Part shown: positions 33,526 to 44,800 of the stretch, one piece after another
Position numbering within the stretch: position 1 is the stretch's first letter
Layout of the letters: every line of letters begins with the position of its first letter
NCBI RefSeq assembly: GCF_001039355.2
Contig: NW_019773736.1
Span: 1,424,122 to 1,488,121 of the forward strand
Direction of reading: 5' to 3'
DNA from: Lingula anatina
Taxonomy: Eukaryota > Brachiopoda > Lingulata > Lingulida > Lingulidae
DNA length: 64,000 nt
Notes under the pieces: model-generated
The model's database searches: none
Told to the model about the DNA's origin: nothing
Seen by the model: the letters and a program-made list of their open reading frames with translations, nothing else
Translations under genes and position numbers: made by a program

Positions 33526-35191
33526 TTAACAATGCGCAGCATATGTGGCGACCTTGAAGTTAGTCTTGGTGACAGTATCCCAGGATATAAGACTACCCTC
33601 GTTACCATTGGCGCATACGGCCAGGCCGGGAATGTCCACCATCTCCCTGTTCCAGACATTGATATCTCCGACAAATCCAACGAATGACGGATATTTAGGA
33701 TACCCATCAGACATTGCCTCCAAATGGGTGTGTCCAACAACCCAATCACCACCTGAAATTATAAAATGAAAAGATAATTTTCATTTGACTTGACATTTCA
33801 CTTTGTTAGCCAATGTTTCAACTTGAATCAAATAGAAATATTTTTTGCTGCAATGAATTAGTGTTAAAGACGTTAAAACATAATAATATTTAGTCATGAC
33901 CTTCAGGACAGTGTTTAATCATTCGAATAAACGTGGTTGAAAGAATTAAACCGCTTATATCAATCAAAACCAATTGTTGATGTTGTACTCATAGTGAAAA
34001 TAAGGTCTTCAGTAAGTCTTTATTTTTCAGATGTCATATCTCTGGCCTTACCTCCAGCTATGTGCGATACATTCACAGGAAATCTCAACGTGTGGAGACC
34101 ATCCCTATAGATATCTATCTTTCTCTTGACACCGCTCCACATGACACACATGTGATGCCACTTTCCGTCCGCTGGTAGAGGCGCCTCGCCACCGTAATAC
34201 CCAGCCAACACGCTGATCCCATTTAAAATGACAGAGTACCCATGACCATGAGGACTGTATGATATCTCAATACTCCGGGGATGGCGTTTAGAGCCGTAGG
34301 AGAGAATGGGGCCGCTTGTGGTACGGATAGTTTTGATCCAGGCGCAGGCAGTGAAAGCTTCCAAATCGGGGGTAGTTGTCTCCAGCAGTGACCGAGACAA
34401 CGTGTTAGCTGGCTCTGGGAAGTGTAGTACCCTACGGCCAGCTACAAATTTAACACATATAATAATTTAAGCAAGACAAAAAGTAGACAAAAATGCGCAG
34501 TGATTGAATGAATGATAAAAAACTACTCTATAAATTGTCCAACCATTTACAAATTAACGCAAATGTTTTTTTTTTTATTGCATTCTTCACAATTTTGAAT
34601 CTTGGTCCATTTCAGATGTACTTTAAGCATTCAGCAGCTAAACTGGTAGCATTGGTAGCAGTCAGCCCCGGATAATAAGCATTTACGTAAAAGACCAAAT
34701 TTCGGAATTTTGAGAAAACGAACACACGCACACTGATTCTCTTAAAAATTCTATGACACATGCAAGAGGATTCTTAACTTTCTGTTGATTACTGTCCATA
34801 TGGTCAAGAACGTTGCTACTAACAAAATTTAGACCCTGGTAACTTGCCAAAGTACGAAATCAACAAAATATTTCAGTCAGCTGTCTGTAACGAGTTTTAG
34901 ACCAATATTTTGTTCTGATTCGTGTCATAAAAATCAATAGTATTCCATACAAATATATAAGTATTGATCTCAAACATTATCTATATATTAACCTGACATA
35001 AAGCAAATTAACATTTCATTTAATTGGACTACCACTGCTTAATTTATGGGTGAAAAATAGTCCTAAATCGTTTGTCTAAAATAATTCTAAATATTAAAAA
35101 AACGTCAAATGTTTTCCAACTCTTACCTACCCGTTTCTCTGAAGAAACAAAATGTCAAAACCAACGCTACAAGTAGAGTTTGTCCAAACAT
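33526..35191 (-). CDS. Short secreted pentraxin, gene F (three exons)
   Basis: Exons (minus): 35191-35131, 34441-34052, 33752-33526; phase-1 introns; 225 residues. The signal peptide begins MFGQTLLVALVLTF. The body is most similar to gene E; signature HMCVMWSG, Ca-ligand region VGHTHLEA, glycosylation site Asn-Val-Ser before the second junction. Exon 1 has two overlapping donors: GTAGGT, which keeps the phase-1 frame shared by the family, and a stronger-looking GTAAGA four bases further on, which would shift the frame. A TATA-like CATCATATAAGG (minus, 35231-35242) lies about 45 bp before the ATG. It is the most compact gene of the cluster. Confidence 0.86.
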
Positions 35192-35230
35192 GGTGGTGGC
35201 TCTCTGAAAGGAAAAGAACAGTTGGTATCT

Positions 35231-35242
35231 CCTTATATGATG
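35231..35242 (-). promoter_or_regulatory. TATA-like box of pentraxin F
   Basis: CATCATATAAGG on the minus strand, about 45 bp before the ATG. Confidence 0.45.
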
Positions 35243-35820
35243 TTGGATATTAGATTCTCGATAACATGAAGGGATAACCTTATGTAAATTGAGTCATTTC
35301 ATACATACCATATTTGCTAAGGTCGTGGTTGTTGAAGTAAAACTCAATATGACATGCAGAATACCCCTTTAGATATTTTACACCTGCGTATCCACTCTGG
35401 TCTATAGGAAGTAGAATTGTTTCAATAATGTGGGGTCGTAGACTACGAGGGGTTGCAGGGGACAAGTAACCCCCAATCCCCTCCAGTACGATTTATTTTT
35501 TGAAAAATCATATTCAAATTTTCATATGTGTTGTCGTCATCCTTTCTTTTGTCTCAGTTCATCAGGGACCATGCTTCTCCTTTTTTCACTAGCAATTTAC
35601 TCCGCCCTGTTCACTGTAATGTCATTTGGTATCATTGGTGATGTATTTCTTATGCGTCTATGGCTGTGTTGGAGGTATGTATTTTTTTGCGTCAAGATGA
35701 CCTCAAGTATTTCAGTTCTAGGGTCTCATTAAATCTACACTGTAAAAACAGTGTTTTGCTTTTAAACAAATATAAAACAAGTTTAGAAACGCCAAGCTTC
35801 TCACAGAAGAAAATGCTAGA

Positions 35821-35910
35821 CATGTTTAGCAGTGTTACGCGTTTAGCTATGTGTTTAGTTTCACCGGTATATGATCGCAAAGCTAAACGCGTGGAGCTGC
35901 TAAACACATG
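35821..35910. repeat. Hairpin, about 30-bp arms
   Basis: 35821-35849 (CATGTTTAGCAGTGTTACGC and on) is nearly the reverse complement of 35879-35910. Possible small MITE or regulatory foldback. Confidence 0.65.
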
Positions 35911-37423
35911 AAGCAGCCTGCTTGGATACCTAGTGGACTTCCTTGCAATAACTTGTCACTATTCTAAATATGTCTTTTTTAATAAAAGTACTAAGTTATT
36001 TTTGTCAAAATCCTGTAATTAAATGAAGAAATAGCTAACCACCACCACTCTACAAGCCGGTATACCATGGTATTAAAGTGTATTTTATTCTGCCTCCTTA
36101 TTAATATATTCAACTATAATTTTACTTTAGACCTAAATGATAACTGGTAAGTAGAAGGCATTCTATTCATAAAGGCGGATATAGGGTTTTGGAAAAGGCG
36201 AGGTTTTACCTCCAGGAATTAGAATAACAACCTAACAGAGGTCCTCACTATTAAAATTTGGATAAACTCGAGAAGAAATCCGTTTTTTGAAACTGGAGAA
36301 CATGGGTTCTACTCTGCCTAGGGACATACTACTCTTTTTAGGTAAAACCAACTAAAACAGTATGACACAATGGTACAATAAAACATCCAGCAAAATTGGC
36401 TAATAATAACAATACGTTACCTTCTAATGAGAGAAAAGCATAATAAATCAGATATTAATATAAATAGCAATGCTTATGTGTCATGTAGCTCTGTTTTCAT
36501 CTGTGTAAATTCATCAGGTGTTAATGCCTGTATATTATAATTTATATGTAAGTATATACATTATTTTTTACATATTTCATAAAGCTACTTATGTATGGTC
36601 ATAAACCTTTGTAAAATAATCTAGAGCTTATAAAGATCATAATTTTAATTATCATAAACGGTACCTGTTGTGCTTGGCTCTCATCACTTAGGGGCTGAAG
36701 CAGGGATATAGTTCATGGTCTGGCAGAGAAAGATATTTTCGTTTGATAGCTTTCAACGCTTCATACGTCATGCTGGGCCATAACCTCCCCAGGGAGGCAG
36801 TAGGGTCAACACCCAGACTGTACCAGGGTCAAAATGACCAGGCGTCCGTCAACTGCACGGAGACTCATCAGTAGTGCGGTATATTAGAAGTGAACTCTCC
36901 CTTTTTTTATTATATTGTATTGATGATATGTATTGGTGTGATTCAATAAATTTCACATCTCCCCGAAAGGCGTCATATTGCCAATCATATTCAGGTTGTT
37001 TAGCAGCTAAATCCGATTAGATTTAAAAAAGAGAAAAAAACAGTGTACAAATGTGATCACTTCAAGCCAAATTCTCCCCCCCCCCCCCCAAAAAAAAAAA
37101 TGCAGTTAAAATGCTGGTGGAACATTAAAATGTATCGTAAATGGTGTCTTTAGCGTCACTTGGTGATCGATATCAGTTGAAATGTATTCAGAACAGCCGT
37201 GTGAATACAAATCATGGTTTGAGCTCAGCTAGTCTGGTTTTCTGTACTCGTGTGAGAACCACAGTTGCTGGCCAGACCTTTCAAGTGACCTGCCTAAAAT
37301 GATTTAATCGATACCCGATTCTGTTCACAGCAGTGACCACTAGTGCACAATCTAGATGCACAATCCTGATGGTAGCGGTTTAAAGTGCCCCTAGGCTTAC
37401 TGTACATGTCTTAAAGACAACCA

Positions 37424-37562
37424 GCGCCCCGTAACTCGAAAGCATCGCGTATTGCGAATAGAGATATCACATAGAGGCTACAATGTATTATATGGGGCGA
37501 GTTATGGAATCGAGACGCTTGCGCTCGGTCGCAATGAGCGATGCTTTCGAGCTACGGGGCCC
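37424..37562. mobile_element. Small MITE-like inverted repeat
   Basis: Terminal arms of about 34 bp (37424-37457 and 37529-37562; GCGCCCCGTAACTCGAAAGC and its complement) with about four mismatches around a 71-bp centre. No coding content. Confidence 0.6.
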
Positions 37563-38852
37563 AGGTTTCAGACGTTCCAGAAACGTTCGAGGATGAGCTG
37601 CAGCAGTGTCTTTATCGCTGTTGGGAAAAGCAACCACTTGGGGTCATAAGCACGCCTTGTGACATCTCCGTCTTCCAGCACGTATTTAAGATTTCATGAA
37701 GACCAAAAAGTATTTTATGTATAGGACGTCACCGCTTCGTCTTCTGGACGCGTTAAGACGTATACAAAACATGTTTGGAAATTTTACTTAACAAAATTTG
37801 CGAGGGAGAGAGGGTAACTAAATGTGGTTGAGAAAAGTGAGTATAGTTCTTAATATTAGATGAACTCAAATGAAACCCTGCTCAATTCTTATAAACTGTG
37901 CACGTTTAACACCCTTAGCTTCAGAGATAACTTGAAACAAACCTCTACACGGCAAGGACATGCCATAGTAAAGGTTGGTTTTCAGGTTATCTCCGACGCT
38001 CAGGGTGACGTTGTGTCGTCTCTTAGTCATAGTGGACGAAATGCACGTCAGCGCTTTGTTCCTATATGATGAAACATTTGAATGTACAAACTGCTCCAAA
38101 CTGTACATTTTATCGGCAATCGACCTTTGAAAGATGCTGGTATTAGGAAAAGCATTTCATGAAATATGTAACCGTAACAGTAGTGGTATATCAGTTCCCT
38201 TGGAGCAGAAAATTGTCATCTCAAAATTAAAACAAAAATGAGTTATTAAATATTGTCGACATGTTGTATCATGCTTCTGGCTCCTTTTATCTCGTAAAAC
38301 TTTATTTTTCAATTATATGGCATACTGCGCGTTTACTTTTTATTCATTTATCATATTTAATGAATAATAATAAAAAAAACTACTTGGGAACAAGATTAAA
38401 AGAAGAAAAAAATTTTTTTTGACACCGGTGTGAGAAACTCAGGAACTGTGTAACAGCGAGCCCGCCCTCCATTTAATTATACAGGTTAGGATAAGCCTGT
38501 GGTAATTAAGTGGGTTAAAATTGGGCTGAGGGTTACCTGTGGAAATTTGGAAACAGGACTCTTTATCTTATCGTGGGGGACACTCTGTCACGTCAGACCG
38601 GTACGGCAGCAAGACACCGTCTTCTTAAACAGCCATAATACACACATATCCACTACACTATTAATGACTTTCCTCTCTTTTGACACATTTGTCTCATTCT
38701 TTTTAATTTTAATGTAGCTGAATCAATAAAAGAACCATCATTAGATTGCATGGCGACCATTTGTTGATTACAAAAGATAAAGAGCGGCGCTTTTTCGCGC
38801 GTGTCAGATGCGTGCAGCACTACTTAGGCGGCAGTCGATTTGAGACTTGGCG

Positions 38853-41808
38853 ATGGGAATCAAAAAGACGTGGTGCATGTTCCTTTCAGTTTTCACGCTT
38901 TTCTCTGTATGTGGTGTCAGTGATGGCATTGCTCACTTAACAGCGTCTAATGCGCGTTCATTAATTCGCGAATGCTTGAAGATTTCTGTGTTGCAATTAC
39001 CGGCGTTGACGAATTATAAAGCGTGGAAGTTAATTGAACAATGTGCTTGGGACGTGTGTGAGAAACAAACGTATGGACGTATAGAGGGTGGAACAATCCA
39101 TCTGGACATTACTGGGATATGCGGTGTTATTCATAGTCCAAATTTTGGCCAAGGTTCTTATGAAATACTCATGAGATGGGAGATAACTACTTCTAAGGGC
39201 AGTGGGTTAAGGTTAAGATTTAACTATTTCATACTACTTTGTTTGTTCGATTATCTTTCTATATCTATCGGCTCATGTAATGACTCTCGTCTCTACGGTG
39301 ATTTTTGTGGAGTTATGACATATCTCAACTCAACGGAACTCACCTTACCCGGAAATAAGTTCTGCTTGGAATTTTTCAAAAATTATGGTTTTGCAGAACG
39401 GACCAAATTTCACATCGAATATCAGGTTGTATTTTCAGAATGTCATCAGGTTCAACTACCTACATTTTTGTCTTCACGCCAAGGCGAGTTTCATCCAAAA
39501 ACTGGGCTAATTTCGACGCAGTGCGATAGTAAAGTGGAATATCACGTCCATATCAGTGCTCCAGGTGGTGATCAGATTTCACTGCTCTGGGAAATGTATT
39601 CAAGCATTTCTTCAAACATATCTGTACCGTATACATTGCAGGTATACGAAGGACCCCCAGGATCCAGGATAATTTTGTATCCAACTGACACTCATATACC
39701 TCTGAAAAATGGTTCCATTAGCACAATAGGTTGGAATGCATTTTTTAACTTAACTGAGGAAAGGCACACAACGGGCCCTACGCCATGGGTGTTCGTTGCC
39801 CGCTACACGTCTTTTGTAACACGCCATACCCCCGGAACAGTATGCCAATCTTCAAGAAACGCTAACGGCAGCCTGGACACGTCTTGTACAAACCTCAGTA
39901 ACCACATTTCGGTTTTTCGAACTGTAACCCCTGCACCCTTAGTTCGCTATGATATCGATCTTTTCTCAAATTCGACGGTCAGTTTGGAAAGCAATTTTCT
40001 CTATTTGATACCACCCTCTTTTATGCTGCAAGGACTGGGTGGAGAAAGTTGTCTGTTCTTTGGAAAAATCCTTACTGGTTACAGTGACTTATATAACTTG
40101 GCGGTGGTCGGGCCGAGTTGCAACTACAATGGTGTGGAGTACATATTTGGTATTGAAAAACTCAAGGCTGTTATCTTTTTTAGTCGACCACGTGTAACAT
40201 TCTACTGTTTTAGATTTGACAATGCCAGTGGGTCGTGCTTAATGCCTAAACGTAACATAACATTCAGTTTGTCATATAGGCTTGAAGACAGCCACATTGT
40301 GCACTGGAATGAATCAGACAGCCAGATAAGGCAGAGGGTTGATTTTCTATACTTTAACAGTAACAGCACATGCCAAACAAGATATAATGGAAGTTCTGGT
40401 CATGAATTTTTTGAAAATGTGAGAGTGCCGATTAGATCAGATTGTCAACTTAATGGAATGCTGTTAATTTATTTGGGGGACCTAGAACTGCGGTACACGT
40501 TTTTCCTACATAACACTCATATGACGATATATTTTGAACAAAGATGGCAGGATTCTGTTCGAATACATTGTTTCCTCTTTTACAGAGAACACAGCAAAGG
40601 ATTTGGAGGTAAAGTGTTCGACCTATTAACATTAAGACATAACGATTTTGGTGACAGTATACGGACTTATACTTATTGTTCATCTGTGTCTTTTACCAAT
40701 GATCTGTGGCCAAATTATACTTCGGAGAATTCGGAAGAAATTCCTCAAGCCAGTGAAGTAAGAGCGCGCAACGAAACGGTTACTAAGTCGACAGGCACAT
40801 TATTCGCGTTTTGTGGTCGACAATATGCCGGAATTACATATACAATAACATTAAAAAAGGACAGGTATTGCAAATGGTGTTTTTATTCGCTGAAATTCAA
40901 AATAAGAGAGTGTATCGACGTTGGGACTGAAGTCAAATTTAAAATAGAAGAATATTCCACATCTGCCTCAGGTGAAGGGCATAACAAAGCTCCTACAGGT
41001 CGCATACTCGCTAGCACACCGACATTTATATTGAGACTTACTAAATACGCCGGTACCTGGGTTGAATACACTTGGAACACTCTAAGTGCGTGGACAGTCT
41101 ATTTTGTCTTAGAACCTCTCCCCGCTGACTCCAACCCCCGGCATGCAGCAGACCTTGACCTTACTTACAATCTAGAAAACTATATTGACATGTCTGACAG
41201 CTTAATTGAAGATTTTCATCACAGTATCGAAGCCTCATGCACCTTTGGAAAATGCTATAAATTACTTACCGAATTACAATCCGAAGCCGTGAGACCGCCC
41301 CTTACCTGGTTAAGATCACGTGAGCTGTGTCTGGCCAGTGGAGGCGACCTACCGACCGCCTTGGACGATTTCACTTTAAAGGCCGTTTTGAATCAAACTG
41401 TAATTAATACACAGTGGTTTTCGGAGATATACGTCAAACATCGGTTCCTCCTGTTCTTGGGTCTTAGGCGAGAAAAGCAGGTTAGTAATTAAGTAATATC
41501 ACCAGCCATAGAGTACTCCCTACCTTATCTAGACACACATCCATCTACATGTAGCAATGAACAGCCATTCCAAGAAAAGAGTTCCAATTCCGAAGAATAC
41601 TTGTCATGGCCTACTTTCAGCAATAAAACTCTATGAAATAATATAATTTCTAGTACTTTAAAGTGGGAAAACGTTTGTTCTGCATATGAAACAACAATGC
41701 ACATTTATTGTAGAACTTTCCTTGACGGGACCCCGAGAGTCTGTACTGCATGCTGCGAAACGCATAATTTCTACGTTTTAGTAATTTAGCGGATTTGCCA
41801 ACTAATAA

Positions 41809-41851
<43 letters not shown>

Positions 41852-44800
41852 AGCGTGCTGTCAACTTATCGGCTTAAATGTCTGTCACCCCTTGTAAAAC
41901 TGTTTTGGGGGTAATTAGCTTTACCCCTAGCTGATTCAGAAGGCGTGACAGACATTTTAGCCTCTTGTGCTGATAGCAACTTAGCGTGATACCCCAGGGA
42001 GTTAGGTCGATCCAGATGGATCGATCTAAGTATGGGAACCCAGTCTAAGGCCATCTTGTGATACGAGTGATGCTACACTAGAATAGAGGAGGGGGTAACA
42101 GGTACCATCGATAGTATATCCATAGAATATCACGATCCTCAAAATGTGTTCTGGAACATCCATTAAATATAGACAACAGTCTATTCTTGTGCACTGTTCC
42201 TGGTATAGTTGTATATAAGTAGGAAACACAATGCAAATAGTAATTGTCGTAAAATTAGCTGGATACGTGTACGTGCATGTGAGAAAATTATTTATAAAAT
42301 TTAGTTTTCTAGCGTCAGCTAAATCTGGTAAAATGCGAAACGAAAAAACCATAGATATTGACCCACAGTACAATGATTCTTAATAATACATCAATGACGC
42401 TGAGGAAAGGTTTGAAAGGCGTGCGTGCCAATAGTGAGAAGGAAGTGTGCTGCAACCAAGGCGAACAATACTGTTGCGGGTGTCAATCAATTTTATTGAA
42501 CTGTCAACGATATATAACATATAGTAACATCAACGTAACATCAACTGGAAACAAATGGTACAGTGTATCAACTTACATCAACGTGCAACTCGTTGCGAGA
42601 ATCTGACGACTTGTCTAAGAAAGTTTAACATGTCATGTCTGAATTTCTGTGCCAGGAAAAAACAAAGTACAATCAACACCGATAGTACAATTATGCTCAA
42701 GTCACTATTAAAAAATAGCTACCCGTCAGTTACATGGCTCCCTTAAATTGTGAATCCCACAATTTACTTAAACTATCATTTAATATCAAAACTCTAACAC
42801 AAATCCAAAACTTAACATCCATTACCATACTACATACCTGTACATACATATATCAAAACAATTTTATCAACTTAACTTTACCTTCTCTATTAAACCATTT
42901 TAAAACTCAATAACCATTACCACGTGTATATAAGCATTATGCAACAAAGTTTATGAGCAATTACCGTACATAATATAACCCAACATTGTAAGCATATCTA
43001 TCTCTCTCACACATATGTCAACCTGCCATTCACATGACAACAAACCCCCTTTTTTAACAAAATGTGAAAACGGTCTTAATTTTAAAGATTCTATACATTT
43101 AACAGTCCATAACACTGAAATTAATCCAGTCCAGAGTTTATACAATGCGCCAGTCTAAACATAAAAAGTTCACTCAGGTCAACTGATGGCTCCTTGACGG
43201 GGATTCCCCTTAAAATTACAGTTGCACACTATAATGATTGTTCATTTATTGCGCTTCCTCTAACAAGCACAGTTTATGTATTGGTCGCATCAATATAGAA
43301 TTCCTAGTCTTAATCTGAACTGTGCGAACAAGTCCATCCTTTCCTGGATAAGTATTTACCACTCTAGCAATTGGCCACACATTTCTAGGAACATTTTCAT
43401 CAATCACTAACACAATATCACCAATATTCAAATTTCGCTTTGGCTCCAACCACTTTTGACGACTTTGCAGAGTAGGTAAGTATTCTTTTATCCACCTGCA
43501 CCAGAAAATGATTGCCAAATACTGAATCTGCCTCCATCTGCGCTTGCTATATGTGTCTGTCTTATCAAAATTACCTGGTGGGAGCACAGACCCAGAGCGT
43601 AACAATAACAAGTGGTTTGGGGTCAACGCTTCCAAATCATTGGGCTCACTGGACACCGGTGTCAACGGACGCCCATTCACAATTGCTTCCACAATGCACA
43701 TTAAAGTGACAAGATTCTCATCATCTAAAACCTGTTCTGTCACAACACATCTTAATACCTTTCTTACAGTTCTGATGGATCTTTCCCATACACCACCCAT
43801 ATGTGAAGCACTGGGTGGATTAAAATGCCAATCTATGTGGTTCTGGTGTAAATAATCATGCATCTTACTCTGATTCCATTCTGTGACAGCTGCCTTCAAT
43901 TCACGCTCTGCACCAACAAAGTTAGTTCCATTGTCTGAAAATATTTTCTTGGGTTTTCCACGTCTACTAATGAAACGCTGCAGGGCATTAAGAAATGATG
44001 AAGTAGCTTGTGATTGCGCTATTTCAACATGCACTGCTCTTGATGCTAAACATGAAAATAAACACCCATACCTCTTAACCTCTGACCTTCCACGTTTAAT
44101 CAAAAATGGACCAAAATAGTCCACACCCACATAAGTAAAACATGGTTCATTGGGTGTAACTCTAGCTGTTGGCAAATCAGCCATTCTTTGCTGACATGGT
44201 ATCGCATTGTTTCGCTAACATCTGACACACTTGCTGATGACTCTGCGAATGGATTTCCTTGCTCCTATTATCCAATACTTCTGTCTCAATTCAGAAAGCA
44301 CATATTCCGTCCACTATGTCCTAAGGCTTTGTGTTGCTCTTCAATTATCAAATCTACAATATGGTGTGGTAAAATCACTGGATTTTTTATCCCTTCTGAA
44401 ATAGCTGAATTGTTCAATCTACCACCAACTACTAACACACCTGAGGAATGCATCACTGGTGCAAGCTTAAACAGCTTACTTGCACGTTTAACACCACTCT
44501 GACTGTTTACAGCTCGATTAATTTCTGAGAGCTCTTTCCCAAAGTGTTGCCCTTGGATATACTTCAAGATTTCTAACTCTGCCTTTTCTGTTTCTTCCAC
44601 TGAAAGTGGACATGTGGGTACATTCACCTTTTCTCTTCTATGTCTTGCTATTAGAATCTTATCTATCACTGATTCTTGTACTGACTCACTTCTTTTTGCT
44701 AGACATGTCTTGGGTCTCCTTACCTCTTTATCTTCATCTGACACTCCCTTAACATCTGGAGTTTCTGGCCAGTGGCACTCACTCTGCTTAAGAAATTCTG

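Larger units (their letters stand above)
35300..38850. other. Intergenic spacer between pentraxin cluster and receptor gene
   Basis: No gene is supported. It contains hairpins at 35,821-35,910 and 37,424-37,562, a C-run at 37,076-37,089, and a diverged repeat at about 37,100-37,260. The last part must hold the receptor promoter and 5' leader, but no clear TATA box or upstream exon was identified. Confidence 0.6.

Noticed and set aside
36700-36890. Fairly GC-rich stretch as a possible structural RNA gene
   Set aside because: No tRNA box pattern, snRNA motif or convincing fold could be identified by eye.
38847-38852. Upstream start for the receptor at 38847
   Set aside because: The codon there is TTG; the ATG at 38853 directly precedes a good signal peptide and is preferred.
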